DNA of 64,000 nucleotides, from NCBI GenBank assembly GCA_014529385.2, contig CM043945.1, forward strand, positions 149,863,741-149,927,740, given 5' to 3'. The position numbers and the translations under genes were made by a program. The notes under the pieces are model-generated. The model was not told where the DNA came from, ran no database searches, and saw nothing but the letters and a program-made list of their open reading frames with translations. Below, piece by piece: positions 10,365 through 22,531 of this stretch. Every line of letters starts with the position of its first letter. Position 1 is the stretch's first letter. This DNA is from Adiantum capillus-veneris. Taxonomy: Eukaryota; Streptophyta; Polypodiopsida; Polypodiales; Pteridaceae.

Positions 10365-11566
10365 TGTAATTGATGTGGCATAGATCATTTGATTGCCCAA
10401 TGTCCTAATAATCCAAATGCACCAAAGATCACGCCATTGAACCTAATTTAGATTATTGAGGAGCCATCACAAAGTACTCTTGTGGTACCAATAGATGTAC
10501 TCACACGATCGATGCTCCAAAACCAAAATTATATTCTTGAAGAAAGAGACACAACATCAATCTCCCAATCTCAGAAGAAGAAGAAAACACGAAGGAAGAG
10601 ATCGCAAAATGTAGTGAAGTCAGACCCCAGTTCAAAGAGCAACATAGGGAGTGGTGACGACCGTGTATATATGAACGACGTTGAAGAGGATTCTGATTTA
10701 GGTGAGACCATGGAGACTAAAATGACCATTAAAGAAAAAAAACAAGGAAGATCGTCATGAGTCACAATGGCCAGGATCCAAGAAGAAGATAGGAACTTAC
10801 CCAAACCGTATAGAGGAGATCGAGCGAGTCAAGCAATTAATAAGTTTGGTAGAAGAGACCCAAAGGGATCTATAGCTAGCACCTAGGTAGATCCAGATTA
10901 CACACAGTGTTCCCTACGCAAAATCAACCTAACAAAAACCATAGACCACTAGCCATACCTAGTTTCATCCAAGAAGAAAGTGACTTTAGGTCATTGAAAA
11001 GTGGGCGTACTCCCTTCTTGTTGGAGAGAATGTTTACAGAGGGATTACCTGACTCTATCAAATAAATTGAGATCCCATCTTCCCCATGTCAAGGGACTAA
11101 AGCCCAAAAAGTGTCGTTAAATATTACCAAATTGATGGATTTCATGGCTTCAGAAGTTAGAACTACCATCATGTCCAAACTATATGGAGACCCCGAGCTA
11201 CTCTTAGCTCTTTGAGCTTTCCTCAATGGGAACTGAAAGTTGGGCGACCACAATTTGCATAGATAGATGGAATTAGGGAGGTGCCAATAGAGGAAGAACA
11301 CTTACATCCACAACCCAACCTAGATGAGAACTCTATTGTTGAAATACCTATTAACAAGTTGGGACAATACTTTGAAGGTGATGAATCCAAAGCAACCATA
11401 TCAATCACTACCAAGGGATTAACTGTGAAGGGAATCCTTGATGGTGGCGCTGGGGTTAGCATTGTAACTAAAAATTGATGGAAAACTATGGAAAGACCTC
11501 ACCTTGGGATTACAAACATAGTGGTAAAGATGGCCAATGGGACTATTGTTAAACCTATTGGGATGT
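10365..11566 (+). pseudogene. R3 gag C-terminus and protease, first part
   Basis: Plus-strand gypsy remnant. A degenerate knuckle near 10370-10405 reads CN-x-CGIDHLIAQC. It is followed by a basic segment (QKKKKTRRKRSQN, about 10570-10610) and an acidic one (10650-10710). From 11281 the frame carries the retropepsin motif GILDGGAGVSIVTK (about 11436-11476), then a TGA at 11477-11479 and, in the same frame, VVKMANGTIVKPIG up to the R4 insertion at 11566/11567. The protease continues at 29189. The GGAGV active-site variant matches R1. Confidence 0.7.
11562..11566. repeat. Left target-site duplication of R4 (GATGT)
   Basis: The 5 bp before the R4 LTR are GATGT. The 5 bp after the right LTR (29184-29188) are GATGC. 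One mismatch is consistent with an old insertion, and the R3 protease reading resumes across the gap. Confidence 0.8.
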
Positions 11567-12489
11567 TGTGGGACGCATGTCTAACCTCACCATCCTATCT
11601 TATTGCAATATTAGCGAGAACCACGATTAAATTTTCAATCCATGGGATGAAGTTGACTTGACTAGTGCATAGAGCCTACAAGAGGTTGTCAATCTCTTGG
11701 AAAACAACTAACAACTCGCATCTAACTCAAGCTACACTCAAGTGACTGAAATCACCAAAAGCCAATCGCTCATCGGCAAACAAGTCACATCCGTTACAGC
11801 ATCAAATGACATCCAAACGTAATGAAACTTCTAGGACATGTTTATAAGACCTAAGCACACATGCTTATGGTCTCAAATCCCACTTTACGTCAAGTTCTAA
11901 AATCGCAATTATTAACAGAAGTGGATTTTTGACCTAGTCGTTTTCGACCCAAAGTGCATCTAAATGCTTAGCAATAATGCCCCAATACCCTGCCTATGCT
12001 TAGTTTTTTATTTGAAAGTGTAAATTCTTAGTTATGATGAAATTAGACAGCGAGTCGGCGACGCCAAAAGCTACGAATTACTGTGAACTGCTTACATCAA
12101 TGCGTAGAGCTCTTACCTGCAGTTGTAATGCAATAAACGCGACTACAATGTGACAAGCGGGGAGGGAGTAGGAAGCGTGAGAAGGAGAGGAGTGAGCGTC
12201 GTTAGCTCACCTTGTGTATTTCGTTATCCAAAAACTTTCTAATTACTTACAAAAATTACCTTTTATACCTTAGCCAAGGTTTTTGGTGGTCAAAACTAAT
12301 AATCTGGGAGTTCTACCAAAGATGGGTAATGACAGGTTGATACAATCTGGAAGCTTGTAGCCCCGGATCATCAATTATAGAGTTTATCCAAGAAAATAGG
12401 AGTTACAATATTCTCGATTTATCAAAATATTAAGTGTTCTACAATGAGAACTCCGAAAAAATGGTATCCGTGTTAGCTTGCTGCTAACA
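11567..12489 (-). repeat. R4 3' LTR
   Basis: 923 bp, plus-strand ends TGTGGGACGC... and ...TGCTAACA. It is highly similar along its length to 28263-29183 and carries one copy of the palindromic motif (near 11905, AATCGCAATTATTA). Confidence 0.92.
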
Positions 12490-12501
12490 TTTCCCCTCCT
12501 C
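12490..12501 (-). other. R4 polypurine tract
   Basis: Directly inside the 3' LTR the minus strand reads GGAGGGGAAA followed by TGTTAGC, a typical plus-strand primer position. Confidence 0.75.
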
Positions 12502-12582
12502 GCCTGTGTTGTCCCTTGACACAACTTTATGGGCAGAAGTAGTCTTCGGGTTGCTGGCTGGCGAGGTGGTCTTTAAGTGCAT

Positions 12583-15500
12583 TCATTGCCTTTTGGTATT
12601 TGATTTTCCTTTCTTTATTTGGCACTTGCAAAACTGCATAGTTACTCTGTTTTTTAGCTCCACTACTGAGTAGCCTACAAATCTTGATGTGAGGTTGCTA
12701 ATCACTGGTGCAAATATCTTCGTTCGCCAAGTGAAGAAACCCATGTAGAACGCTTCCTCGAATGCTAGCATATTGTGTCAAGGTAGAAACATGCATCTGG
12801 CCTAGAAGCCATAGAGGACTTCTTCAGAAGGTTGGCCACTGAGATCATAGCACAAACCTTTATTACCCTCGAGGAATGACATCCAAGGGGCACCTGCTTG
12901 CTCTGGATCTTATATAGTATAGCACATGACGAATCAGATAGAATTTTAGAGAATGACATGGCGCCCTTTAGGGTTTTCACCATGTATTCTTCAGTCGCTC
13001 GCTGGTTCCTTTTTTGGAGCAGGCAATCTAGGGTAGTTTAGCCAAGTTGGCTGCTTCTTGAGTAGTGCCTCATGTGCTATCTAGGTCCTTACTCTTGGTA
13101 CAAGACAAAAAGTCGGATCTTTTTGCAAGGCTACAGGTGCTCTCGTGAACAAAATAAAGTATCTTGGGTTTTTGTTTAGCCAGGTCAACCTCCATTTAGG
13201 GTGCTCTTTATATGCACCCTCAACTTGCATGTCTACGTAAATCCTTTCTTTTACTTGTAGTAACTCCACTTTTTTCAAAGGGTATGGCAGGGGCTGTTGG
13301 TGCCATTGCAATTTGATTTGATTGGGAGTGAGTTGTGTAACATTGATGGAGTGAAGAACTCTCAACTCTTAATCCATCGCTACCTCATCTACCTCTTGTG
13401 TTATCTTTTATTTCAGTGCATCTTCTTCAGCCTTTGAAGGCTAGGCCATGGGCACTGTGTCTTCTTCTGTAATGGTTACCTGAAACTCTTCCTCACCACT
13501 CAGCTCTATTGTGGACTATGTCTCCAGTTCAGCAAATGACACTGAGGGTATGAGTCTATTTGAGGTTGCTTCGAAGTGCCTGCCTCTTCTTGCGTTTCCA
13601 GCTTTCCCTCTCTCAGTAGCTGGTTGACTCTTTTGAGTTCAGCTATCTCCTTCAGCAGTTCATCTTCTCTTTGGACCCCCATCAAGGCCAGGTCTCTGCG
13701 CCGAGATTGCTCTAACTTTAGTTCCAGCTCAAGGTCCTTGTTCTTTTTCTCCAATGCTTTGTAGACCTCGTCTGTTCCTTTGATAAAGGCTGTGGATGGA
13801 TTCTCTCGTATTTGCCGCAAGAAAATTGCCTGATCATTTACTCTTTGTTCTGAGTATTGCAGAGAAGCATTTGCGACATCCAACTACACTTGAATCTTCT
13901 GAGCTGACAGGGTTGTCATTAGAAGTTCGTTTGTAACTTCTGTCAGCTGTTCATCTTTTGCTTTGCAAGCATCTAAAAACTTTGTAAGGAGGTCACCTAA
14001 CTCCTCCATCTCCTTCTACTGTTTATCTCTTGCTAGATGATGTTGTTTAGCTTCAGCTTTCATTTCCTGCACTTGATTTTGTAGATTGGTGATGACATTT
14101 AATCTGTCTTCTAACTCTTCTTGGAGAGCATCAATCACCATCTCTAGTTCTTTAGCCTTTGTGTTGCGGCTAAGTGCTGTTGATCGGAGTCTTTCCATCA
14201 TATCCTGTATTTGCCTTGCATATTCATTGACTTGCAAGATTACCTCATCATTTGATTTCTAGTCTTCATTTCTTGCTAGCTACCTAGATGTCTCGATAGT
14301 CTCTTGTGTCTCTCTCGGCTGCATCGTGGCAACTGGTTATTCTTGCCCTTGAGGTTGTGGTTGGCCTTCTTCTACTTTGTCATTCTGAGGCTTTGTAGAT
14401 TCCTTGGCCATTTCATGCTGTGTGGAGGTAGAAGGTGATGGCTTGGACTTTGTGGTGTCCTTTTGTGCAGTACTTGTTTCCTTTTTTGGCTCGGGTTCTT
14501 TCTCTTTTTGTTGCTCTTGTGTAGCAGTAGCCTCTTGTGCAGATTCTTCTACTTCTTTTGATTCAGATTATTGTGTAGCTTTGGCTGCTTTCTCTTGTTC
14601 AGGATCAGGTTCTTTAGTTAGCTCATTTATGGTGTCTTTACCTGCCAGTGATGGTGGTGGTGGTGGGCTTGGAATAGGGTTATCATGTTGTTTTGTAGGC
14701 GGTGAAGTGGGTCGGGGAGGCTCATGACCTTGGTCATGTTGTGCCTCTCCCCTTGCCATTTCCTCGGCTTGTCTCTGTGTTCTCCACCTCTTTTTCTTTC
14801 CTTGCCTCTTCTTGGGATTCTTTCAGCTTCAGGGCTTCTGCTTCTTGATACATTTTTTCCAAGGATTCTGTTGGATCTTCAGTCTCTTTTCTGGTGTGAT
14901 GCTTGGTCCTTGGTCCCTTAAGTCCACTAGGCACCCATTTTTCTAGGTCATTTCCTTGTGCTTGTTGGCTGCATTGGTATACATGTTTCTCTCTTTCAAA
15001 CCATGCTTGCTTTTGCACGGGCTTGTCTTGGTGTGCTGCCACGGCTTTTCTCTTCATTTCCTCTCTTCGTGCTCTCTTTTCTTCATTATTTGAGCTTTCA
15101 TTCCTGTGTCTTTCCAACGAGCTTTTAGCCGACTCTTCATCAGCGACTCTTCATCATATTTGTAGGATCTCTTGGCTGATCTTGTAGCTCGAGGAGATGG
15201 TTGAGCTGACAGTATCCAAGTGTTTTGGTATGGGGCAGGTGGTAGGTTGTCGGCCATGCCGATGGCATGGTATGCAATCCTTGTCAATACCTCTAATGCA
15301 CCCAGGTAAGTAATCTTTCCTTCTTTTTTTGTGCCTTTCAGAGTGGTCAAGACATATTGTGCGTGGTTCACTGGTTGCCTGGTTGTTGACTTGAGGACTT
15401 GTGTGAAAGTGGTGGCAACCGCATGATTTGGCATGGTATACCTTGGTGGTCTTTTAGCCAAAAAGTGAAAATGCTGGTAGTATAACCTGGCTGGCTCTTC

Positions 15501-15791
15501 CACTTGCTTGTGAATTAGGTATACAAAGGTGGCTACGGTGGTTTCTTTGGTGAAAGTACTTGCCGTTTTCCTGTCCCTTGCCCTCATCGTCATTCCTTCT
15601 GTGGACAATCTGAGTGCTTCTACCAATATTTCCTTGGTTATTACCACTTCTACTTTATTCCCCCGAGGGTCAGAAATTTGGGCTTTGACTGAATCTAGAT
15701 CCAGTTGGAATGCGGGCAGCTCCTGCAACTTTTCTTTCTGGTTGAGCTTCTTCTTGGCCCTCTCTGCTACTTGCATGGCTCCTGTTCAATG
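12583..15791 (-). pseudogene. R4 extra ORF downstream of pol: long coiled-coil protein of unknown function
   Basis: Open segments at 15776-15054, 14759-14568, 14237-14016, 13883-13506 and 12983-12765 all lie in one minus-strand frame. One stretch (15117-14734) is in another frame, as two compensating indels would give. The ancestral product would be about 1000 residues. It has an N-terminal globular part (ITKEILVEALRLSTEGM, ARLYYQHFHFLAKRPPRYT), a Lys/Glu-rich charged middle, a Pro-rich patch (PRPTSPPTKQ), then heptad-like coiled coils (LEMVIDALQEELEDRLNVI; EDELLKEIAELKRVNQLL). It occupies the env-like position between pol and the 3' LTR but shows no signal peptide or membrane helix. I do not recognise the family. 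Confidence 0.65.
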
Positions 15792-18165
15792 AATAGAGTG
15801 TCAACGTTAGCAAATTTGTCCGATTTTTCTCTGAAATGTCCTTGAGTCTGAAATGCTGACAATTTTGGTCCAATTTTCTTTAAATCAATTTTTGGACAAG
15901 CATAGATGCATAAAAACAAGCAAGGAACAAAATTGTAAAGTCCAAACAAAATTTTGCAACCAAAGCAAATAATTGCAATTATGTACATCTGAGGGATTTT
16001 TTTAACATTCTGCAAACTTGGCATCACAGTTTTGAAGTATATACCAATTACATACTCTTAGTGAAATATGGGCTCATTTGGGTGCATAGAGTGAAAATGG
16101 TACCAGATTTTGGGGCTTTAGGTCTCTGAAACAGTAGATATAATGGAATTTTGAGATTTTGAGCTCCAAATTGGTTCAAACTTGGCTAGTGGGCTTAACA
16201 CATCATGTACTTTGGATGTATGATGGCAAAATATCAAAATTCTCCATTTTGGCTAGAAAGTAAATAATCGCGATTATTAACATTTCTACCAAAATCAACA
16301 TTTTTTTGTACGAATTAGTTCTAGGCATTGTATAGACACTGTGTATGTGATATGAGGTGATTTGGATCAAGAAATGTGGTCCATAACCCAAAAATTGGCT
16401 TGAAAAGACTTCTTTGCATTTTCTGGCAATTTTCCAAGTTATAGGTGCTCATTTTGGCTCATACTTCATTTTTAGCATGTAATAGGTGTGTACACATGAT
16501 AGGTAAGGTGATGATACAATTTCCAAGCAAAAATAGAGCAAAAATAAATAATCATGATTATTTACAGCAATCACAAATTTTGACCTAAACATATTCTATA
16601 CATCTAAAACAAGTCCTAAATTGAATTTGGTCAAGTTTGGTCTAGCCGACATCATTCTGTGCTTTGTCGACTCTATAATCACCGATTTCTGTGACTATAC
16701 TACCTATTGATTGGTCAGTCACTTTTGAGGCTTTGGACTTGTCCGCAACATAGTCGTGAAGCAACTCATCCAATTCTAGCTCATTTGGAGTCAGTTTGAC
16801 CCCGTATATCGAATTTGACGCTTTGTAGCCTTCGAGCCATTTTCTGCTTTTCGAGCACTTTGCTTGATTGATTTCACTAAACCAATCATATACATTGTAT
16901 ATGACCTCGTAGGCAAGCTATTTGTGGAGTCAGATCGGAATTATGGCATCTGCCAAAAACCTAGCTTTTCTACTCGGGACCCCCTCGACCCCTGCCGAAT
17001 GGTCAACTGATGATATAGAAAGGTTCTATTACGTTAGGGCATACTACAATTCAAATCCCGCATGATTTGGTTGAGCTGACAAGCCGCTATGGTCAGTTTT
17101 TGGTTGTAGGTCTTCGTGCACTGCTCGGTTTCTAGGGTTTTTTCTAGGGGTTTAGACTAGCTACCGGCCGTACAAAATGGATCATTGACGAGTAAAGAAA
17201 TTATCTCTCATGTCTCGTGTGAGACGGCGCTGAAAACGGGCAACTGTAGACTCTAGAAAAGACGCGTGAAAGAGGTCAAAAAGCTCTCTATGCAAAGGCC
17301 ACGAGTGGAAATAAGGTGGTTTTAGCCTACCTTGGATATCTATACTCGGACTTCTCGAACCAATTTTCCCCAGATTCCCTCGTTAGTCCTACTAGGCCGC
17401 GCAATCTATGTTAGACTCAAAAATTGCCTTGATCGGATTCCTGTAGCTCATTCTGCAAGAATTTTGCAAAAGTAGGTCTGGCCGCTTAATTTAGGCTTCC
17501 CGTTTCCATCTTCTAATTTCATTGAAAATTTTTGTACTTGTCCGCCTTGCCTTTCTGATCACCATCGTGTCTTCCATTTTTTCATCTGAACTTCCTTGCT
17601 ATTTATTATTACTTTTTGACTTGTTTATTGAAAAAATCAAAGAAAATAACAAAATGCTCTAAAAAAAAGTAAAGTAAAAATCTAATAATTAAGAAAATCC
17701 ATTGAAAAACACAGCTTTATTGGTTTTTTGTTGGATTTCTCTATTTTTAAGTCTCGTTATCAATAAAAATGATGAAAATAACAAAAAAGAACTATTTTTT
17801 TGATGAATTTCTGATAGTATATACACTATTTACACTCATCGGGAAGATATTATCAAAAACATTTCCCTTGATGATGAATTATAAGCGCATTATTAGGTAA
17901 TTTTGCAAAAAATCACACGTTAACATCGAACTTTTTCCTCCCTCTTCAAACATTGCCCTTAATTACTTAGTACTTAGTGCCCTTCCACCCCTCCTAGATG
18001 GCGTACTTCGAGACGACTGTGTGCATGGGTTGAACAATCGTATCTATGCATAGCCATGGTTGGCTCTACCATGCTTTGAAGACCAATGCAATTCAAACCA
18101 CTATGTTGTGCTAGAGCTGGGTCTTGAGTAATTAACTCAAGGGTTTTTGATGTTGAGGTTTGCTG
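15792..18165 (-). repeat. R4 spacer with palindrome-centred repeats
   Basis: This is AT-rich non-coding sequence between the pol side and the extra ORF. Three palindromic motifs are centred near 15975 (AAATAATTGCAATTAT), 16270 (TAAATAATCGCGATTATTAA) and 16554 (AAATAATCATGATTATTTA), spaced 295 and 284 bp. They match the four in the leader. From about 16660 to 18165 I see no coding signal and no further palindromes. Confidence 0.75.
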
Positions 18166-18417
18166 CTAATGTCTTCCAAAGAGCAAATCTTGTAGCTTAT
18201 GTTTGATTGTACCATCGGGATACTTCAGCATGCTAATTGCGTGGGCTGTTGGTAGCACTTTTGTTTGTTGTGGAGCTTTTTCTCGCCATTGGTAGCTTGG
18301 TTTACTTGTTGCTGTATGGTGTGGTGGAGTCTTTTGAGACTTAACTCGCCATTGCTTGATTGGTTTTACAGTTTGTGGAGAAGATAAGTGCTCCTTTTTC
18401 TTCCAATTCCATTTCAA
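18166..18417 (-). pseudogene. R4 short basic ORF after the second protease-like domain
   Basis: An open stretch of about 83 codons, rich in Lys, Gln, Ser and Pro, ending in KLQDLLFGRH. It lies downstream of the second retropepsin-like domain and is probably a decayed part of the same reading region rather than a separate gene. No domain is recognised. Confidence 0.35.
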
Positions 18418-18722
18418 GTTAGGTTCCTTGCTCAGAGATACTCGTCTCTGTGTTTTTACCCTTGAAACCTTCTTTTGTTTTGTCGGTGAAGTTTCGGCAC
18501 CCAGATTTGAATCGATTTATCCTGAAGTTGTGCTTTTAATACCCAAATTTTCCTGACTCCTTGCATGCTACTTGTAGCATTTGCTTATTGAGGGGATGGA
18601 GAAGATTGATTACTTCGTGGTTTGGTCTGCTGATTGCTTTCTTTCCATTCCTCATTGCTCGGTGCAATTGGAACAATGAGTTGCCCGCCTTTAGGTGATA
18701 GCTTTAGCTGATTTGTATCCCA

Positions 18723-19593
18723 TTATGGTACTACTTTGTATGTCTGCATCCAGGGAATTCCAAGCATCATCGTCTCATTCATATGTTCATCTAGTAAGCA
18801 TACAAACTGATGATGACATGAACATCCATGTACTATCATGTTCAAGTTGACTACTCCCAATGTTAGGGTTGGGTTTTTGTTGCATCCTTTGATTGTCGCT
18901 ATTTGTTGTCAATGCTTGACTTGTTGCCTTCCTGTACGTGGAATAACTGACTGCATTTACTCTAGCTCTTGTGTCGACCAAAGCATTGGTGTTATGATTG
19001 TTGAGTTGTACTTTGATGTGCAGGTCCATTCTGTCTAACCAGTCATCATCTGTTGAAACTGCATCTTTAGGTAATTCCCATTGTCGATCATCTATTTCCA
19101 AAGTGTTGATGGGAATCGGTACCTGTTGATTCTTGAGAGCAGCTTTCCATTTGAGTATCCAAAGCCAAGCGTCCTCTTGGGCTTCATCAATAACCTGTTG
19201 TTGTTTAATCCTCCTTTGCATGGCTGCATGCATTCTTTCTAACAATTCATTGGTTAGTGGAAAATTGTATTTCTTCAAACGACGTCCACTAATCCAATTA
19301 GCCATTGGTTCACCATCTAGGGTGGACAATTTTACTTCTCCACTTGGAGATACATCTTCAATGATAAATGGTCCGTTTCTCTTTTTCTTAAACTTGGAAA
19401 TGTGTTGCTTAAGGGAATAGACTAAAACTAAGTCCCCTTTCTTGAAGAATTTTGTGATTAAGTGGGAATCAAAAGACTATTTTTGTTTTCGCTTTTGTGC
19501 ATAGATGTGAGCTACAATAGTTATCCTTTGCTCATCTAGCTTTTCCAAATCTTCAAGTCTTTCTGACAATTCATGTCCAATCCACTCAAGATT
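18723..19593 (-). pseudogene. R4 integrase C-terminal tail fused to a second retropepsin-like domain
   Basis: The frame continues from integrase through FKKGDLVLVYSLK and LSTLDGEPMANWISGRRLKKY, the usual C-terminal barrel of gypsy integrases. It then runs through a helical linker (19260-19050) into a domain of about 95 residues at 19020-18723. That domain reads HIKVQLNNHNTNALVDT, then R-A-R-VNAVSYSTYRK, and after a frameshift near 18880 VNLNMIVHGCSCHHQF and MMLGIPWMQTYK. The pattern hydrophobic-DTGA plus hhLGxPWM is that of a retropepsin. The glycine of DTG is Arg here (AGA for GGA). The true protease of R4 lies at about 23.6 kb, so this is a second copy. Confidence 0.7.
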
Positions 19594-20603
19594 CTATGGT
19601 CCCCTTAATGTCGGGAATAGAAATTCTATTGGCAGTATGGCATCATGACCATAAACAAGGTTAAAGGGTGCAGCATTTAAAGTTGTTTTGAATGAAACTT
19701 GATAAGCCCATAGAGCATCATGGAGATTCATTTCCCCGTCTTTCCTTCCTGAACTAACCACTTTAGTCAGCACCAAGCTAAGAATTTTGTTTGTGTGCTC
19801 AGCTTGTTTGTTTGCTTGTGGGTGATAGGGAGATGATTTGTTATGGATGACCATAAACTCATTAAGCAAATACTCGATTACCTCATTGAGGAAATGAGTT
19901 CCGCGATCACTAACAATTTCTATTGGCACTCCATATCTCATGAATACATACTCATATAAGAATGCAGCAGTGGTTATGGCATCATTCTTTTGAGTTGCTT
20001 TAGCCTCGGCCCACTTGGTCAAATAGTTCGTAGCTATAATGATATATTGGGCTTGGGTTCTATAAGCAGGTGGTTGTATTGGCCCAACAAAATCTATACC
20101 CATTTTTTTGTCAAAGCTCTGGCCCCCATCATTGGTATTAAGGGCATGCTATCTACACGTGTTGGCATTTTTGCTCGTTGACAAGCATCACACCTTCGAA
20201 CGTATTCTTTGGCATCTGCAAAAAGTGTTGGCCACCATATGCCTGCCATCAAGATTTCTCTTGCGGTGGTCTCACTAGAAAAGTGACCTCTAGCTAATCC
20301 AGCATGTGCTTGTTCTATAATCGGAATATACTCGTCTTCATTTGCACAAAGACGCAAATGTTGATCTTTACCTCTCCGATATGATTGGTTCCCAATAAGA
20401 GCATAGTCTCTTGCTTCAACTTCAATTTCTCTTTGACTGCGTTTACTCATATCCTCAGAAAATGTTTGGCTTGATAAGTAAGTAAACAGATAGTTACTCC
20501 ACTTAGGAACATGTGACATTTGAAACAATGTTACATGAGGTATGGGTGTTTGTTTTTGACATTGAGGAAAATCCTTTATAAAAGATCGAACATCACTCCT
20601 CAT
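19594..20603 (-). pseudogene. R4 integrase
   Basis: Integrase of R4, which would insert the cDNA. The HHCC zinc-binding N-terminus is recognisable by HAGLARGHFSSE and CDACQRAKMP. The catalytic core shows IDFVGPIQPP (first Asp), VSDRGTHFLN (second Asp) and PQANKQAEHTNKIL (Glu), followed by LWAYQVSFKTTLNAAPFNLVYG. A frame change occurs near 20100 between the HHCC part and the core. The core frame continues into the C-terminal tail at 19593. The frameshift makes the present copy defective. Confidence 0.88.
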
Positions 20604-20977
20604 AGTCGGTCAAAATACTCCAAGTCTCAAGACTCGTTGAATAGTTTGGTCTTTCACAAAGTGAAGTCCTACTATGGTAACAAGTGTTGGACTTAGGTAC
20701 TGTTTTTTTCTTCAGTATTAATGCATAAGAGCAATATTCCATCTCAATTTCTTTTGTATAGCCTACCAGCTAGTAATTGATACATAGCCAATTGCTCGAT
20801 TAATCTGATCGTAATACGAAGTGGTATTTGTGAATCCACTTGAGCTATTGTCATCAATGACACCATGTTTTCCAACCATCGAGGTATCATTTCCACGGAG
20901 AACAAATAGGTATCTAGTAGATCATCGTCTACCCCTTTAGGTGATTCTCTTGAAACAATCCTTGACTAATGATGTGC

Positions 20978-22531
20978 TCATTGATGTGTAGTACCTTTTT
21001 TTACAACTACAGTGAAATCAAATTCCAGAATAATGATGAACCATCTCACTATTCTTCCTGTGTTGCGTGGCTTGTTGACCAAATACAACAAAGCTTGGTG
21101 GTCCACAAAGAACAAAAACTTGTTGACTAATAGGTAAAGTCTATACTTTTTAACAGCATAGATCATTCCCAATCCTTCTCTTTTAACGGTGGTGTAATTC
21201 TTTTCCGCCATGTTCAACTATCGGCTAGCATGAGAAATAGGAAAGTCAATTTTCCAGTCTCTTGGTTGAGCTAGTATACCACCGATAGCAAAATTGGAAG
21301 CATCTACATGTATGTGGAATATCTTATTCCAATCTAGTGCTTTCAATATTGGCGCTGAGGTGAGAGCTTGCTTAAGATTCATGAAGGATTCTTCACATGC
21401 CTCGGTCCACCCAAAGTGTGTAATCAAGCTATACATGGGTTTTACAATTATAACATACATGTAGATGCCCCATGAAGGCTTGTACCCCCTTAACTGTCGT
21501 TGGTCTAGGCAAGTCAGCAATGACATAAGTTTTTTCAATATCAGTAGCTATGCCATTTTTAAACACTATATATCCAAGAATTTTTTGTTGTCTACCCATG
21601 AATATGCACTTTTCAGGATTTAAGCAAATCCTATAAAGTCTATATTTTTTAAATAACTTTTTGAGGTGTTTAAAATGATCAGCTCGGATTGATGAATGTA
21701 CGTATAGATAATCCATATATACTTCTAAGAATTTCCTAAGATATTCTTTAAAAGCATGGCTCATTAATCTTTGAAATGTGGCTGGAGCATTAGTTAACCC
21801 AAACGGCATAACCTGATAGGCAAAAATACCCCATTCTGTTGCAAAAGTAGTTTTATGCTGATCTTTTGGGTCAACCAAAAGTTGATTGTATCCCGAAAAG
21901 CCATCTAAGAAGCTGTAAGCTTCTTTTCCTGCAACTCATTCCAAAACATGCTCAGTGATTGGAAGAGGAAAGTTGTCTCTAAAGGTAGCTGCATTCACCT
22001 TTTGAGATTAACACACACTCATAATTTTCCATTCTTCTTGGGTACTACCATAATTGGAGACACCCAATCTGTGTGTTCAATTTTGTAAATGAATTTGGCT
22101 TCCTTTAGTTTTTCAATCTCTTCTTTTATCTTCCTGGAAAATGTTTCATTATATCTGTATGGCCTTTGTCTACTTGGTTTTGCATCATCTCTCATGGGTA
22201 TGGTATGTTGACAGATTTCTGGATCAACACCCTTGAGATCTTTGTAAGACCAAGCGAAGATATCTCGGTATTCCTTTAGCAAGCTTAGCAAAATCTCTTC
22301 TTCTTCGGTTAGGTCATTCGCGATGTAAGCAGGTCTAGGCTCCTCTCTTGGTTCAGTCAGGTCTATCTTTTTAGCGTTTTCAAGCCCTTCGTAAGACTTG
22401 CCCTGTTTTTGTAGTTCCCTGACAGGTTGTTCGACTATGATTTTTTTATCTTGGAGAGTATACTTTTTGTAATGGGATGGAACACTCATTACATCCTTAC
22501 CATCCTCTTCTGTGGTTTGCATTTCGGTCAT
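20978..22531 (-). pseudogene. R4 reverse transcriptase and RNase H
   Basis: RT fingers: YNETFSRKIKEEIEKLKEAKF and DWVSPIMVVPKKNGKL. The frame then breaks and resumes with MPFGLTNAPATFQRLMSHAF. The catalytic box is VYMDYLYVHS, so the second Asp of YMDD is Tyr (one base, GAT to TAT). RNase H follows at 21538-20978, with HVDASNFAIGGILAQ, YTTVKREGLGMIYAVKKYRLYL and FFVDHQALLYLVNKP. The lead-in FAWSYKDLKGVDPEICQHTI marks the PR-RT linker. Frames differ between segments, so at least two indels separate RT parts. Confidence 0.9.
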
